Part shown: piece by piece, positions 44,241 through 53,120 of the stretch
Layout: the number at the start of each line of letters is the position of its first letter
Numbering within the stretch: position 1 is the stretch's first letter
Source: an uncultured Clostridia bacterium
GTDB taxonomy: Bacteria > Bacillota > Clostridia > Christensenellales > HGM11417
DNA: 64,000 nucleotides
Reading direction: 5' to 3'
NCBI GenBank assembly: GCA_944332455.1
Contig: CALVJY010000011.1
Location: forward strand, 1-64,000
Notes under the pieces: generated by a model
Told to the model about the DNA's origin: nothing
The model's database searches: none
The model's input: the letters and a program-made list of their open reading frames with translations, nothing else
Translations under genes and position numbers: made by a program

Positions 44241-44426
44241 ATGAAAAGCAGTGCTTTGACCGTCGCTTAGAACTGTTCATCCTCGTGTTTGTGTTCCGCT
44301 TTTATGCTGGGGCCGTCGAGAGTAACCCCCGATCCTGGACCCGCCCTTTGCCGTGTCAGACGGCACCACTATCGAAAAAAAAAGCTGCAGGCCTATGACT
44401 ACAAATCTGCAGAACTAGATGATTGA
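44241..44426 (+). pseudogene. Remnant of a small secreted-protein gene, three homopolymer frameshifts
   Basis: AAGGAGG lies 7 nt before the ATG at 44241, but the frame stops after nine codons. Adding one base to each of three homopolymers (A4 at 44244-44247, C5 at 44326-44330, A9 at 44375-44383) restores one 62-codon frame: MKKQCFDRR, a hydrophobic LFILVFVFRFYAGA signal-like segment, NPPILDPPFAVSDGTTIEKK and a charged end. Either a decayed gene, a phase-variable gene, or homopolymer under-calling in the assembly. Confidence 0.55.
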
Positions 44427-44442
44427 TTCAGGAGGAAACCCC

Positions 44443-45624
44443 ATGAAAACGCACTGTTTTTCGCATATTTTGCTCCGCGCGGCGGCGGGAGCCGTCCTCT
44501 TCTTTTCCGCGCTGTTCTCCCTGTTCGGGTGCACCTACAATCAGCGCTTAAAGCGGGTGCTGGCCGTCGAGCCCGAAGTCCCTTACGGCTGCGCGGCCGT
44601 CGGCGAGGCCGGGATCACCGTGAACGGCCGCCTGTTTTTTTACGAGGACGAGGCCGACCGGCAGATCTCCGGGCAGATAGAAGGCTATGACTACGCGCAC
44701 ACCTTTATGGACAGCGGGGTCTTTTACCTCTGCACATACCGGCGGGGCCCCTTCCGCCAAAGCAAAAAGGCCGCCCTCTTTTACATGGACTACCGCTCCG
44801 GAGCCTGCGAGCTGATCCGGGACTTCGGGGAGATCCTGTCCACCGAAAGGTACGGCGTACCCTACCCTGACGTCTACCGCGCCGTCAACGAGCGCTTTCT
44901 GCTGTTCGCCCTCAACGGCCGGCTGCAGCTGTTCGACCTCCCCTCCCGAACAGTCGTCTGGGAGGAAAAGGTCTACGACCCCCTGCTTTACACAGAGGCC
45001 GAGGCATGGGAGTACCCCTATCGCTTCGGCCCGGGGTGCTACTACGCGCTGGACGACAGCAGGCTTTCGCTGTGGTATTTCCGGGACGGGACCATGAAAA
45101 AGCTCACCGCTTCAGGTTTGACCCAAAGCGACAATATCGGCTTTTTCGGGCAGTATGTCTATGCCTCCCATTATGACGGCGGCATGATCTATGACAGAGC
45201 CTACGATCTGGAAACGGGACAGACCTTTCCGACCGAAGAGCTGCGTGCCCTGATCGAGGCGGAGCCGGAGCCTGACGAACCCGAGGCCGAGACACTGAAT
45301 TTTCGGGGAGAGACCCTGACCGTGGAGCGGACTTCGGAGAACCTGCGGCTGCTCCGGGCGGACGGAGAAGTTTTTCTGGATGCGGAAAGCTGCATGGGCC
45401 AAAGCCCAATGCTGGCCCGGCTGGACGAGGCCTGGGGCACAAACTTTTCGCCCCTGCCCGCGGAGGTCTTTGTGTGGGAGGACAAACTGATCCTCGCCTG
45501 GAAATCGGAAGGCTCCATGATGACGCCGGAATCTCCCCTTTACCTGTTCGAAATTGATCCCGAACTCGGCCCCCGCTATCTCAGCCTTTCGGTGGGGCAG
45601 CTTTTGCTCCTCTTTTTCCTGTAA
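44443..45624 (+). CDS. Predicted lipoprotein, beta-propeller-like
   Basis: 393 residues, function unknown. Signal peptide with lipobox FGC (residues about 25-27, MKTHCF start with AGGAGG upstream). The mature part alternates short Y/F/W-rich strands (LFFYEDEAD, ALFYMDYRSG, LWYFRDG, YLFEIDPE) every 40-50 residues, suggesting a WD/YVTN-type propeller; this is inferred from pattern only. It ends in a hydrophobic stretch (LSVGQLLLLFFL). Confidence 0.75.
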   Translation: MKTHCFSHILLRAAAGAVLFFSALFSLFGCTYNQRLKRVLAVEPEVPYGCAAVGEAGITVNGRLFFYEDEADRQISGQIEGYDYAHTFMDSGVFYLCTYRRGPFRQSKKAALFYMDYRSGACELIRDFGEILSTERYGVPYPDVYRAVNERFLLFALNGRLQLFDLPSRTVVWEEKVYDPLLYTEAEAWEYPYRFGPGCYYALDDSRLSLWYFRDGTMKKLTASGLTQSDNIGFFGQYVYASHYDGGMIYDRAYDLETGQTFPTEELRALIEAEPEPDEPEAETLNFRGETLTVERTSENLRLLRADGEVFLDAESCMGQSPMLARLDEAWGTNFSPLPAEVFVWEDKLILAWKSEGSMMTPESPLYLFEIDPELGPRYLSLSVGQLLLLFFL

Positions 45625-45741
45625 CGGCGGAGGCGGCGGAAAATCGGCTGCGGGCGGCCGCAGCCGCGGCAGACCCGGGCTAAAACCCGCACCGCCGCAC
45701 GCCGCCTCCCGGTAAGACGCCTCCTTTCCTTTGAGATATAA

Positions 45742-45779
45742 AAAACCGGAGCCTTCCCTTTGGGGAATACTCCGGTTTT
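45742..45779. terminator. Bidirectional terminator
   Basis: AAAACCGGAG, 18-nt loop, CTCCGGTTTT. Downstream of the lipoprotein gene. Confidence 0.75.
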
Positions 45780-45814
45780 GCTGTTTGGCCTTTCTTCGGG
45801 CCGGCATGAAAACG

Positions 45815-45852
45815 AAAAGAGCGGAGCGCTTTGAAAGCGCTCCGCTCTTTTT
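45815..45852. terminator. Strong bidirectional terminator after tsf
   Basis: AAAAGAGCGGAGCGCTTT and its complement with almost no loop, ending TTTTT; sits between the convergent lipoprotein and tsf. Confidence 0.92.
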
Positions 45853-45908
45853 GATGTCTGTTATTTAAAACTTTTCGCGCTCCCCGAAGGGAAGGTCTTT
45901 TCGCCCGA

Positions 45909-46571
45909 TCAATAGCCCTTCTTGGCCAGCTGCTCGTTGATCTCGTCGGCGAAGTTGTCCTTTCTCTTTTCCAGCCCCTCGCCCATCTCGAAGCGGACGA
46001 AGCGGCGGACCGAGATCTTCTCGCCGATGGAGGCGGTGGCCTCGTTGACCAGGTCGCGGATGGTCTTGTCGGGGTTCTTGACGAACTTCTGATCCATCAG
46101 CACGATCTCTTCCAGGTACTTTTTGATGCGGCCCTCGACCATCTTTTCGATGACGGCGGCCGGCTTGGGTTTGGGCTCGTTCATGGCCTGTTCGGTCAGG
46201 ATCTTGCGCTCCTGGGCCAGTTTTTCGGCCGGGATCTCGTCCTCGTTGACGAACTCGGGCTTGGCGGCGGCGATGTGCAGGGCGATGTCGTGCACCAGGG
46301 CCTTAAACTTGTCCCCGCGGGCCACGAAGTCGGTCTCGCAGTTGACCTCCAGCAGGACGCCCACTTTGCCGCCCAGGTGGATGTAGCTGTCCACGATGCC
46401 CTCGGCGGCGATGCGGCCGGCCTTCTTGGCGGCGGAAGCCATGCCCTTTTCGCGGAGCAGCTCCACGGCCTTTTCCATGTCGCCGTTGGCCTCCTCCAGA
46501 GCCTTTTTGCAGTCGTTTATGCCCACGCCCGTTCTCTCGCGCAGGGCCATGATGTCAGCGCCTTTGATCAT
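45909..46571 (-). CDS. tsf: Elongation factor Ts
   Basis: Guanine-nucleotide exchange factor for EF-Tu. 220 residues, the short form. ALRERTGVGINDCKKALEEANGD is the conserved N-terminal domain, and CETDFVAR the core signature. AGGAGG precedes the ATG. It follows rpsB by 54 bp in the usual order. Confidence 0.97.
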   Translation of the reverse strand: MIKGADIMALRERTGVGINDCKKALEEANGDMEKAVELLREKGMASAAKKAGRIAAEGIVDSYIHLGGKVGVLLEVNCETDFVARGDKFKALVHDIALHIAAAKPEFVNEDEIPAEKLAQERKILTEQAMNEPKPKPAAVIEKMVEGRIKKYLEEIVLMDQKFVKNPDKTIRDLVNEATASIGEKISVRRFVRFEMGEGLEKRKDNFADEINEQLAKKGY

Positions 46572-46625
46572 GATAAATTCCTCCTGGATATCTGGAAAAA
46601 TAAAACCGGATTTGCGGTCGTAAAC

Positions 46626-47534
46626 TTATTCGGCGGCGGGGGTCACAGCCTCGGCAGCGGGCTCAGCTGCGGGCTCGGCGGGAGCAGCGGGAGCGCTCGC
46701 CTTGGCGGGCTCGGCCTTTTTCTCGGCCTTCTCCCTGCGGGGGCGGGCCGGCTTTTCGGCTTTTTCGGCCTTTTCCCTGTCCTGTTCGGCCTCGGCTTCG
46801 GCCTTTTCGGCCAGCGCGTCGGATTCGGTGACGGCGTCGGCGCCCATCTGCTCGCCCTGGTTGGCTTCCAGCACGGCGTCGGCCATGACCGAGGCGATCA
46901 GCTTGACCGCGCGGATGGCGTCGTCGTTGCCGGGGATGACGTAGTCGATCTCATCGGGATCGCAGTTGGTGTCCACGATGGCCACGATGGGGATCTTCAG
47001 GGCGCGGGCCTCGGCCACGGCGATGGCTTCCTTCTTGGGATCGACCACGAACATGCAGCCGGGCATCCCCTTCATGTCCTTGATGCCGCCGAGGTTGGCC
47101 TCCAGCTTGTCGCGCTCGGACTTGAGGGCGGCCACTTCCTTCTTGGGAAGCAGCTCGAACTGCCCCATCTTTTCCATCTGGTTGAGCTTGTTCAGCCGCT
47201 CGATGCGGGTGCGGATGGTCTTGTAGTTGGTCAGGGTGCCGCCCAGCCATCTGCTGTTGACGTAGTACTGACCGCAGCGCTGGGCCTCCTGGGCGATGGC
47301 CTCCTGGGCCTGCTTTTTGGTGCCCACGAACAGCACGGGCTTGCCGGACTTGGCCACCTCGTTGACGAACTTGTAGGCCTCCTCGATCATGTTGACGGTG
47401 ATCTGCAGATCGATGATGTAGATGTCGTTGCGGGCGGCATAGATGTAGGGCTTCATTTTGGGATTCCAGCGGCGGGTCTGATGACCGAAGTGCACGCCGG
47501 CTTCCAGCAGCTGCTTCATGGTGATTACTGACAT
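46626..47534 (-). CDS. rpsB: 30S ribosomal protein S2 with extended tail
   Basis: 302 residues; the ribosomal part ([23 protein letters not shown] through about residue 235) is standard, followed by a 65-residue tail rich in Ala, Glu, Lys and Pro ([20 protein letters not shown]...). AGGAGGT precedes the ATG at 47534; a longer frame upstream crosses the promoter. Tails of this type occur on S2 in several Clostridia; function unknown. Confidence 0.96.
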   Translation of the reverse strand: MSVITMKQLLEAGVHFGHQTRRWNPKMKPYIYAARNDIYIIDLQITVNMIEEAYKFVNEVAKSGKPVLFVGTKKQAQEAIAQEAQRCGQYYVNSRWLGGTLTNYKTIRTRIERLNKLNQMEKMGQFELLPKKEVAALKSERDKLEANLGGIKDMKGMPGCMFVVDPKKEAIAVAEARALKIPIVAIVDTNCDPDEIDYVIPGNDDAIRAVKLIASVMADAVLEANQGEQMGADAVTESDALAEKAEAEAEQDREKAEKAEKPARPRREKAEKKAEPAKASAPAAPAEPAAEPAAEAVTPAAE

Positions 47535-47636
47535 AATTTTACCTCCTGTTATGTCCTCCCCGTCCCTTGCCGGCCGGCCACGGTTTCCCGCACAGGATGG
47601 GCCGATGGGATTCGGGTGTGTAATAAACCGACTGTT

Positions 47637-47665
47637 ATTATAACACAAACCTTGTCAAAAGGCAA
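47637..47665 (-). promoter_or_regulatory. rpsB-tsf promoter
   Basis: Minus strand: TTGCCT (47665-47660), 17-nt spacer, TATAAT (47642-47637). A TTGACA nearby is only 10 nt from the -10 box and so cannot pair with it. Confidence 0.7.
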
Positions 47666-47743
47666 ATCTTTTACACCGAAAAAGGCGGGAATTTTCCGGT
47701 TCCCTCCTCTTTTTTACCGCGAAAGACGACCGGACCTGCCTTT

Positions 47744-48583
47744 TCAATCCTTTGCGCCTTTCAGTCCTGCCTCAGCTTTCTCCGACCCCTTCTCCGCCGC
47801 CCTTTTTGCGGTACCCCCTCTGGCTTCCCTTTTTCCTCTGCGCCTGAGGACCAGGAGGACGATCAGCCCGGCCGCTGCCAGAAGCAGACTGATGATCTGC
47901 GAGGTGGACAGACCGAAGGCGCCGCCCCGGATGGGGTCCCCCCTGAAAAATTCCAGCACAAAGCGGATGAAGGCATAGGCAAAAAGATAGACAAAGGCGC
48001 AGGTCCCCTTTTTGCTGCGGTGAAAGAGCAGTTCCAGCGCCAGATAGAGCAGCAGCAGACAGGCCGATTCCACCAGCTGAACGGCAAACAGCGGCACCCC
48101 CAAAGGGGTATTCGGGTCGGCCGCCGCGGTGTAGACCACGGAGGGAAAGCCGTCATAGGGCACGCCGTAACAGCAGCCGGACAAAAAGCAGCCCACCCTG
48201 CCGATGGCGTGTCCCAACGGGACCCGGACGGCAAACACGTCCAAAAAGTCCGCATAAGGCAGATGATAGACCCTGCAATAGAGCAGCAGCCCCAAAAAGC
48301 CCCCGATCAGCCCTCCGTAAAAGACAAAGCCGTTTTGCAGGACTTCCAGAAAGGAAAGGTCGTACTCTGCAATGATCTTCCACGAGGTCGCGACGGAGAG
48401 CAGCTTGGCTCCCGCAATGCCCCCTATGCCCGCGTAGCAGGAGGAAGCGGCCGCGTCAAAACCGTCGATCCCCCGCTGCTTCCCGCGGACGGCGGCCAGC
48501 AGTCCGCTGAGCAGCAGGCTGCCGGCAAACAGCACCCCGTACCAGGGGATCTCCCTTCCGAATAGATAAAAATATGGACTCAT
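47744..48583 (-). CDS. lgt: Prolipoprotein diacylglyceryl transferase
   Basis: Transfers diacylglycerol from phosphatidylglycerol to the lipobox cysteine of prolipoproteins; the window encodes at least three such substrates. 279 residues, seven hydrophobic helices. The signature GRVGCFLSGCCYG (about residues 125-137), YGGLIGG and the RFVLEFFRGD segment are present. A basic Ala/Lys-rich C-terminal tail follows. Confidence 0.94.
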   Translation of the reverse strand: MSPYFYLFGREIPWYGVLFAGSLLLSGLLAAVRGKQRGIDGFDAAASSCYAGIGGIAGAKLLSVATSWKIIAEYDLSFLEVLQNGFVFYGGLIGGFLGLLLYCRVYHLPYADFLDVFAVRVPLGHAIGRVGCFLSGCCYGVPYDGFPSVVYTAAADPNTPLGVPLFAVQLVESACLLLLYLALELLFHRSKKGTCAFVYLFAYAFIRFVLEFFRGDPIRGGAFGLSTSQIISLLLAAAGLIVLLVLRRRGKREARGGTAKRAAEKGSEKAEAGLKGAKD

Positions 48584-48861
48584 GTTTCTTCCTTCGGCGG
48601 ACTTCTCCGCCCCCTTCCGCCCGTTCGGCAGATCTTTCCGTATGGGTCTGCATCAGACCTCTTTGCCGCAATCCGGACGGAAAACACGGCAAGGGGCAGC
48701 ACACCCGGCTCTTTATGTTCAGAGGTTCCCGGCCGTTGCGCCGAACCGTTCGCGCCGCTGCCCGAAGAGACGAACACGATCCGGGCGGCGGGACCGTTTT
48801 CCCCGGGTTTGAAGAAGAAGGACCGGCCGCTTTTGCCGCGGTCCGGCCCTCTTCAGGTCGC
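48584..48861. other. Gap upstream of lgt
   Basis: 278 bp. On the minus strand a GGACCGC...GCGG(CC)GGTCC hairpin (48817-48850) follows the small membrane gene and may terminate it. Nothing else found. Confidence 0.45.
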
Positions 48862-49128
48862 TCAGATGATCGTGCCGATCGTCCCAGCCGCACACAGCAC
48901 GCAGATGCCGCACGAGAAAAAGGTGATCGCCGTGAAAATCGTCGCCAAAATGCTGATCACCAATCCGGCAGTTGCAACGCCGCCCGGGTTTTTCTTGCCG
49001 CCCGCGATCGCAAAGATCAATCCCAGAACGGACACCGGCAGCCCGATGACCGCCATGATGGGAATGCTGAATCCGAATATACCGGCCACCAATCCCAAAA
49101 TGGCAAACAACAAACCAACTCCAGCCAT
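48862..49128 (-). CDS. Small membrane protein (DUF4190-like)
   Basis: 88 residues, three hydrophobic helices: MAGVGLLFAILGLVAGIFGF, the AVIGLPVSVLGLIFAIAGG-KK hairpin and a C-terminal helix with SCGICVLC. The G-x3-G-rich pattern resembles DUF4190. AAAGGAGG precedes the ATG. It is divergent from an XRE regulator with shared operators and is its likely target. Confidence 0.8.
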   Translation of the reverse strand: MAGVGLLFAILGLVAGIFGFSIPIMAVIGLPVSVLGLIFAIAGGKKNPGGVATAGLVISILATIFTAITFFSCGICVLCAAGTIGTII

Positions 49129-49153
49129 GGTACCCTCCTTTCCCTTTCGGGGT

Positions 49154-49273
49154 ATTCAAAATGAATGAATAACCTTTTAAATCACTCATTTTGAGTTATT
49201 TTAGCATATCTGAGGCTTCTTGTCAACTCAAAATGAGTTATTCTTGAAAATAAAGACTCATTTCGGGTAGAAT
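49154..49273. promoter_or_regulatory. Divergent promoters with four repeated operators
   Basis: Minus promoter: TTGACA (49226-49221), 17-nt spacer, TAAAAT (49203-49198). Plus promoter: TTGAAA (49244-49249), 18 nt, TAGAAT (49268-49273). Palindromes ATTCAAAATGAAT (49154), ACTCATTTTGAGT (49184), AACTCAAAATGAGTT (49225) and a degenerate GACTCATTTCGGGT (49255) overlap the -35, the -10 and the plus spacer. Likely the binding sites of the XRE regulator. Confidence 0.8.
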
Positions 49274-49302
49274 TTAAGAAACTTGTTCTGAAAGGAGACC
49301 CC

Positions 49303-49653
49303 ATGTTCCGCTTAAAAGAACTCAGGCTGGAGAACGGCATGACCCGGAGCAGCCTTGCGCGCGCGCTCGAGCTGCCCGCCACGACCGTGGCCAATTATGA
49401 AAACGAGACCCGACAGGCCCCCTATGAACTGCTCATCCGGCTGGCCGATTTTTTCCGCGTCAGCGTGGACTACCTGCTGGGACGGACGGACGATTTCGGG
49501 CTTTCCGCCGGGGAAAAGGCCAACCCCGCCCTGCTCACCCAATCCGAGCGCAGACTGCTGGCCGTGTTCCGTTCCTGTTCCTCCCTGGGACAGGAACGGA
49601 TCTCGGAATACGCCGCCCTCTGGCAGGAGGCCGAGCGCGGGGAAAAATCTTGA
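49303..49653 (+). CDS. XRE-family transcriptional regulator
   Basis: 116 residues. N-terminal helix-turn-helix (residues 1-60): LKELRLENGMTRSSLARAL, TTVANYENETR, RLADFFRVSVDYLLGR, a Cro/C1-type domain. The C-terminal part is a short helical tail. GAAAGGAG precedes the ATG. It probably represses itself and the small membrane gene through the ACTCA-www-TGAGT palindromes. Confidence 0.93.
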   Translation: MFRLKELRLENGMTRSSLARALELPATTVANYENETRQAPYELLIRLADFFRVSVDYLLGRTDDFGLSAGEKANPALLTQSERRLLAVFRSCSSLGQERISEYAALWQEAERGEKS

Positions 49654-49673
49654 AAAATCATTTCTGCCAACAC

Positions 49674-49711
49674 AAAAGGCGCCTCGCAGAAATTTGCGAG
49701 ACGCCTTTTTT
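49674..49711 (+). terminator. Terminator after the XRE regulator
   Basis: AAAAGGCG-CTCGCA, 5-nt loop, TGCGAG-CGCCTTTTTT. Confidence 0.9.
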
Positions 49712-49821
49712 ACCGTGAATTTAAAAAACCTTTTCGCCATGGCGGCAGAGCGCGGACAGGTCGATGAGGGCTGTCTGAAAACAGACGAGCAATGGCTTTC
49801 CCTGAAAACCGCTCTCTGCCC

Positions 49822-50640
49822 TCAGGCTCCCCTTTTCCCGATCTTCAGTCCGTAGATCTTCACCGCATTGTCGAACAGGATGCGGCGATTCTGCTCCTCG
49901 GGCAGACCGAGAGCGAGAAAGCGCTGAAGTTCTTCCCCGAATTCCCACATGGGATAGTCGGTGCCGAACATGAAGCGGTCGGGGCCGAGGGTGCGGATCA
50001 GCTGAACGGCCCGCTCCTTCGGCAGCTTGAACAGCGAGGAGCTGGTGTCGAAAAAGACGTTGGGGGTGTCGGCGTAGCCCTCGGCCTCCTCCCAGCGGCT
50101 GTACCCCCCGAAGTGGGCGGCGATGCAGACCAGCCCGGGGAACTTTTTGGCCACCCGCTGCATGCGGACGGGACGGGAGAACTCGTAGCGGTCGTCCCCG
50201 GTGTGGAAGAGAACGGGCAGCCGCCCTTCCGCCGCCTCGTAGAGGGGAAAGACCTTTTCCTCGTCGATGTTGAACTGCTGAAAGTCGGGGTGGAGCTTGA
50301 TCCCGTAGAAGCCGTGTTCCAGCCCGAATCGGACGGCGGCGGCGATCTCCGCCTTCGGGAGATCGGGGTGCAGGGTGATCAGCCCGAAAAAGGCGGGGTT
50401 TTGCTCCATGCAGGCGAGGATGAAGTCGTTGATGGCGTGCACCTGGGCGGCCGCGGTGGCCGTGGAGCAGACCACGCAGCCTTCAACGTCATGCTTCCGC
50501 CGGTCCGACTCCAGCTGTTCGGCCGTCCCCCCCTCGTGCATGGGAAGATGATAAAAATCGCCGATGTTGCGGACCGCTTTTGGGGCGATCTTGGCGGGAA
50601 ACAGGTGACAGTGTGCGTCGATGACGGGATAGTTCGACAT
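49822..50640 (-). CDS. Amidohydrolase-2 family metal-dependent hydrolase
   Basis: 272 residues, TIM-barrel. The metal-binding start is IDAHCHLFP (residues 6-14), later GIKLHPD, LFHTGDD, AAHFGGY and GTDYP near the C-terminus. This family hydrolyses or decarboxylates cyclic substrates (ACMSD-like); substrate unknown. GGAGGC lies just upstream of the ATG at 50640; the longer upstream frame crosses the promoter. Confidence 0.88.
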   Translation of the reverse strand: MSNYPVIDAHCHLFPAKIAPKAVRNIGDFYHLPMHEGGTAEQLESDRRKHDVEGCVVCSTATAAAQVHAINDFILACMEQNPAFFGLITLHPDLPKAEIAAAVRFGLEHGFYGIKLHPDFQQFNIDEEKVFPLYEAAEGRLPVLFHTGDDRYEFSRPVRMQRVAKKFPGLVCIAAHFGGYSRWEEAEGYADTPNVFFDTSSSLFKLPKERAVQLIRTLGPDRFMFGTDYPMWEFGEELQRFLALGLPEEQNRRILFDNAVKIYGLKIGKRGA

Positions 50641-50683
50641 GAAAGCCTCCGAAAAAAAGAGGGCCGATCGGCCCCGGAAGTTC

Positions 50684-50713
50684 ATTATACCACATTTCCT
50701 CCCCTTTTGACAA
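50684..50713 (-). promoter_or_regulatory. Amidohydrolase promoter
   Basis: Minus strand: TTGTCA (50713-50708), 18-nt spacer, TATAAT (50689-50684). Confidence 0.75.
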
Positions 50714-50734
50714 ATCATCGGACAAAATTTGCCA

Positions 50735-50941
50735 TCACAATTTTTTAAAACGCCAAAAAGGCGGGCTTAGGTCTTCGCCTGCGCCCCGGGGACCGCTGAT
50801 TTCAACTCCGTTCCCTGAGGCGGCCCTCCGGCTCGCCCGCCTCTTCCAGATTCCGGACGCCCACGATCTGGGCTCCCCTCCGGCGATCGCGGCCCGATCC
50901 GAAGGGGCATCATTTCCCATGATCAGAAAGGCAAATTTCAT
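50735..50941 (-). pseudogene. Remnant of a small (DUF6506-like) gene
   Basis: From the ATG at 50941 the frame reads MKFAFLIMGNDAPSDRAAI then AGG; after a one-base shift it continues AQIVGVRNLEEAGEP, and after another GVEISGP-GAGED. The three pieces line up in order with what I remember of a ~100-residue family (MKFAF-IMG, AQIVGV--LEEA, GV--IELCG-FG). Family name is from memory and unverified. At least two frameshifts. Confidence 0.4.
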
Positions 50942-50980
50942 GTTTCTCTCCGCCCCCGCTCTTTTTCCGGGGGACATAGC

Positions 50981-51019
50981 AGGCGCAGGGGATCGGCTGA
51001 TCCCCTGCGCCTGGCTCTT
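50981..51019. terminator. Hairpin near the end of ppk
   Basis: AGGCGCAGGGGATC, 4-nt loop, GATCCCCTGCGCCT. The T-tract lies on the plus side, while ppk ends towards it on the minus strand. Confidence 0.6.
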
Positions 51020-51038
51020 TTTTTGTTCGGGTCGTGTT

Positions 51039-53120
51039 TCAGACCGTCTTTTCCTCGTAGCCGCGGTACAGCAGGACCTGCTGGGCGTCCACGGCCTCCC
51101 CCACGGCGTCCACCGGGCGGTAGGAGCCGTCCGGCATCAGGCGGCGGGCCTTGACGTTGTCCTTCCACATGGTCTCCATGATGCAGGTGATGTCGGCGGC
51201 GATCTCCGGATCCAGCACGGGGGTGGCGATCTCCACCCGGCGGTCGGTGTTGCGGGTCATGAGGTCGGCGCTGGAGATGTACATGATCCGGTCCTCCCCC
51301 TCCCCGAAGCAGTAGACCCGGGAGTGCTCCAGAAATCTGCCCACGATGCTGATGACCCGGATGTTGTCGGTCTGGCCGGGGACCCCGGCCAGCAGGCAGC
51401 AGATCCCCCGCACGATCAGGCGGACCTTGACCCCGCAGCGGCCGGCATAGGCCAGCTTGTCGATGATCTGCTTGTCGGTCAGGGAGTTCATCTTGCAGAA
51501 GATGGAGGCCGGACGGCCCTCCCGGGCCTTTTCGATCTCCCGGTCGATGCAGGCGATCAGCCCGCTCTTTAAGGTGTTGGGGGCGATCAGCAGCTTCTGG
51601 TAGCGGTCGCCCACGTTGGCGATGGCGATGTTCCGGAAAAAGGCCACGCCGTCCTCGCCGATCTCCCGGTCGGAGGTGATGATGTTCAGGTCCGTGTACT
51701 GCCTGGCCGTGGACTCGTTGTAGTTGCCGGTGCCCAGGTGTGTAATGTAGCGCAGGCCGCTTTCGTCCGACAGCACCACCGAGACGATCTTGGAGTGCAC
51801 CTTGTAGTTGGACACCCCGTACAGAATGGTGCAGCCGGCCTCCTGCAGCACCCCCGCGAAGTGGAGGTTGTTTTCCTCGTCGAAGCGGGCGCACAGCTCC
51901 ATGACCACGGTGACTTCCTTGCCGTTTTCGCTGGCCTTTTTGAGGGCCTCCACGATGCGGGAATACTTATCCAGCCGGTAGATGGTGATCTTGATGCTGA
52001 CCACCTTGGGGCTTTCGGCGCACTCGTTGAGCAGGCGGATGAGCGGCTCCATGCTGTCGAAGGGATAGGCCAGAAAGAGGTCGTGCTTTTCCACCTCGGA
52101 GATCAGGCTGAAGGCGTTTTCGCAGGCGGACGGGATCCTCCCCTTGAAGGGCGGATAGCGAAGCGCCCGGCTCTTTTCCTCGGGAATGAACTTGGAGAGC
52201 GAGAACAGGAACTTGTAGTCGAAGTGGTGCTCCACCGTAAAGCAGGACTGCTTTTTGACCCCCAGGGTCTTGAGCACCAGGCTCTTTAAGCCGTCGCTTT
52301 GGCCGTCGGTCTCCACCCGGACGGCGGCCAGGGAGCCGCGGGTCTCGATCTTGCTCTTTAAGTACTTGGAAAAGTCGAAGTCGTGTTCGACGTCGGCGTC
52401 TTCCATCAGCGCGTCGAAGTCGGCGTTCCGGGTGACCCGGAACATGGAGGACGACTTGACGCGGTAGCCGCTGAAGGCCTCCTCCCCGAACAGGCGGACC
52501 AATTCTTCCAGGGTGATGAGGTTGATCCGCTTTCCGCCCCCCACGGCGTAGATCTTTTCCAGCTTGGGGCTGACCGCCATGATGCCGTACATGTCCCGCC
52601 CCTCTTTTTCCAGCTCGTACATCATGTACAGGTGCATGTTTTCGAACCGCATCATGGGATGCTTGGCGTCCAGCACCATGGGCGAGAGCAGGGGCAGGAT
52701 GCGCTCCAGAAAGAGTTCCCGGCAGATCTTTTTCTGCCGTTCGGAGAGGTCCTTGCCCCGCAGCAGACGGACGCCGTCCTTTTTCAGCTCCCGCGAGAGC
52801 CGGGAAAAGGTCAGGCCGCGGGCGGCGTACAGCTCCCGGCAGACCTGCAAAATGCCGTCGATCTGCTGCTGCGGAGTCAGCCCGGTCTTGTTCTCGCAGA
52901 CGTCGGGGGTCACCCGGGTCTCGTTGAGCAGGCTGCCCACCCGGACCATGAAGAACTCGTCCAGGTTGGAGCAGAAAATGGACAAAAACTTGCACCGCTC
53001 CAGCAGGGGGTTGGACAGGTCGTTGGCCTGATCCAGCACCCGCTTGTTGAACTGGATCCAGGAATACTCCCGGTTGACGTAGATCCCCTTCACAAAGGGG
53101 TTGTTCTGTCTGGCTTTCAT
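51039..53120 (-). CDS. ppk: Polyphosphate kinase 1
   Basis: Reversible synthesis of polyphosphate from ATP. 693 residues, the normal PPK1 length. YVNREYSWIQFNKRVL is the N-terminal signature; THLGTGNYNESTARQYTD includes the catalytic His region, and MELCARFDEENN the conserved acidic motif. The two C-terminal phospholipase-D-like domains are complete. The ATG overlaps the ppx stop as ATGA, so the pair is translationally coupled. Confidence 0.97.
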   Translation of the reverse strand: MKARQNNPFVKGIYVNREYSWIQFNKRVLDQANDLSNPLLERCKFLSIFCSNLDEFFMVRVGSLLNETRVTPDVCENKTGLTPQQQIDGILQVCRELYAARGLTFSRLSRELKKDGVRLLRGKDLSERQKKICRELFLERILPLLSPMVLDAKHPMMRFENMHLYMMYELEKEGRDMYGIMAVSPKLEKIYAVGGGKRINLITLEELVRLFGEEAFSGYRVKSSSMFRVTRNADFDALMEDADVEHDFDFSKYLKSKIETRGSLAAVRVETDGQSDGLKSLVLKTLGVKKQSCFTVEHHFDYKFLFSLSKFIPEEKSRALRYPPFKGRIPSACENAFSLISEVEKHDLFLAYPFDSMEPLIRLLNECAESPKVVSIKITIYRLDKYSRIVEALKKASENGKEVTVVMELCARFDEENNLHFAGVLQEAGCTILYGVSNYKVHSKIVSVVLSDESGLRYITHLGTGNYNESTARQYTDLNIITSDREIGEDGVAFFRNIAIANVGDRYQKLLIAPNTLKSGLIACIDREIEKAREGRPASIFCKMNSLTDKQIIDKLAYAGRCGVKVRLIVRGICCLLAGVPGQTDNIRVISIVGRFLEHSRVYCFGEGEDRIMYISSADLMTRNTDRRVEIATPVLDPEIAADITCIMETMWKDNVKARRLMPDGSYRPVDAVGEAVDAQQVLLYRGYEEKTV

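Noticed and set aside
43438..44280. 280-codon minus-strand frame over the CPBP tail
   Set aside because: Overlaps the CPBP gene in antisense, Arg/Pro-rich, no ribosome binding site.
47643..47665. TTGACA as the rpsB -35 box
   Set aside because: It is only 10 nt from the -10 hexamer; TTGCCT at 17 nt is the workable choice.
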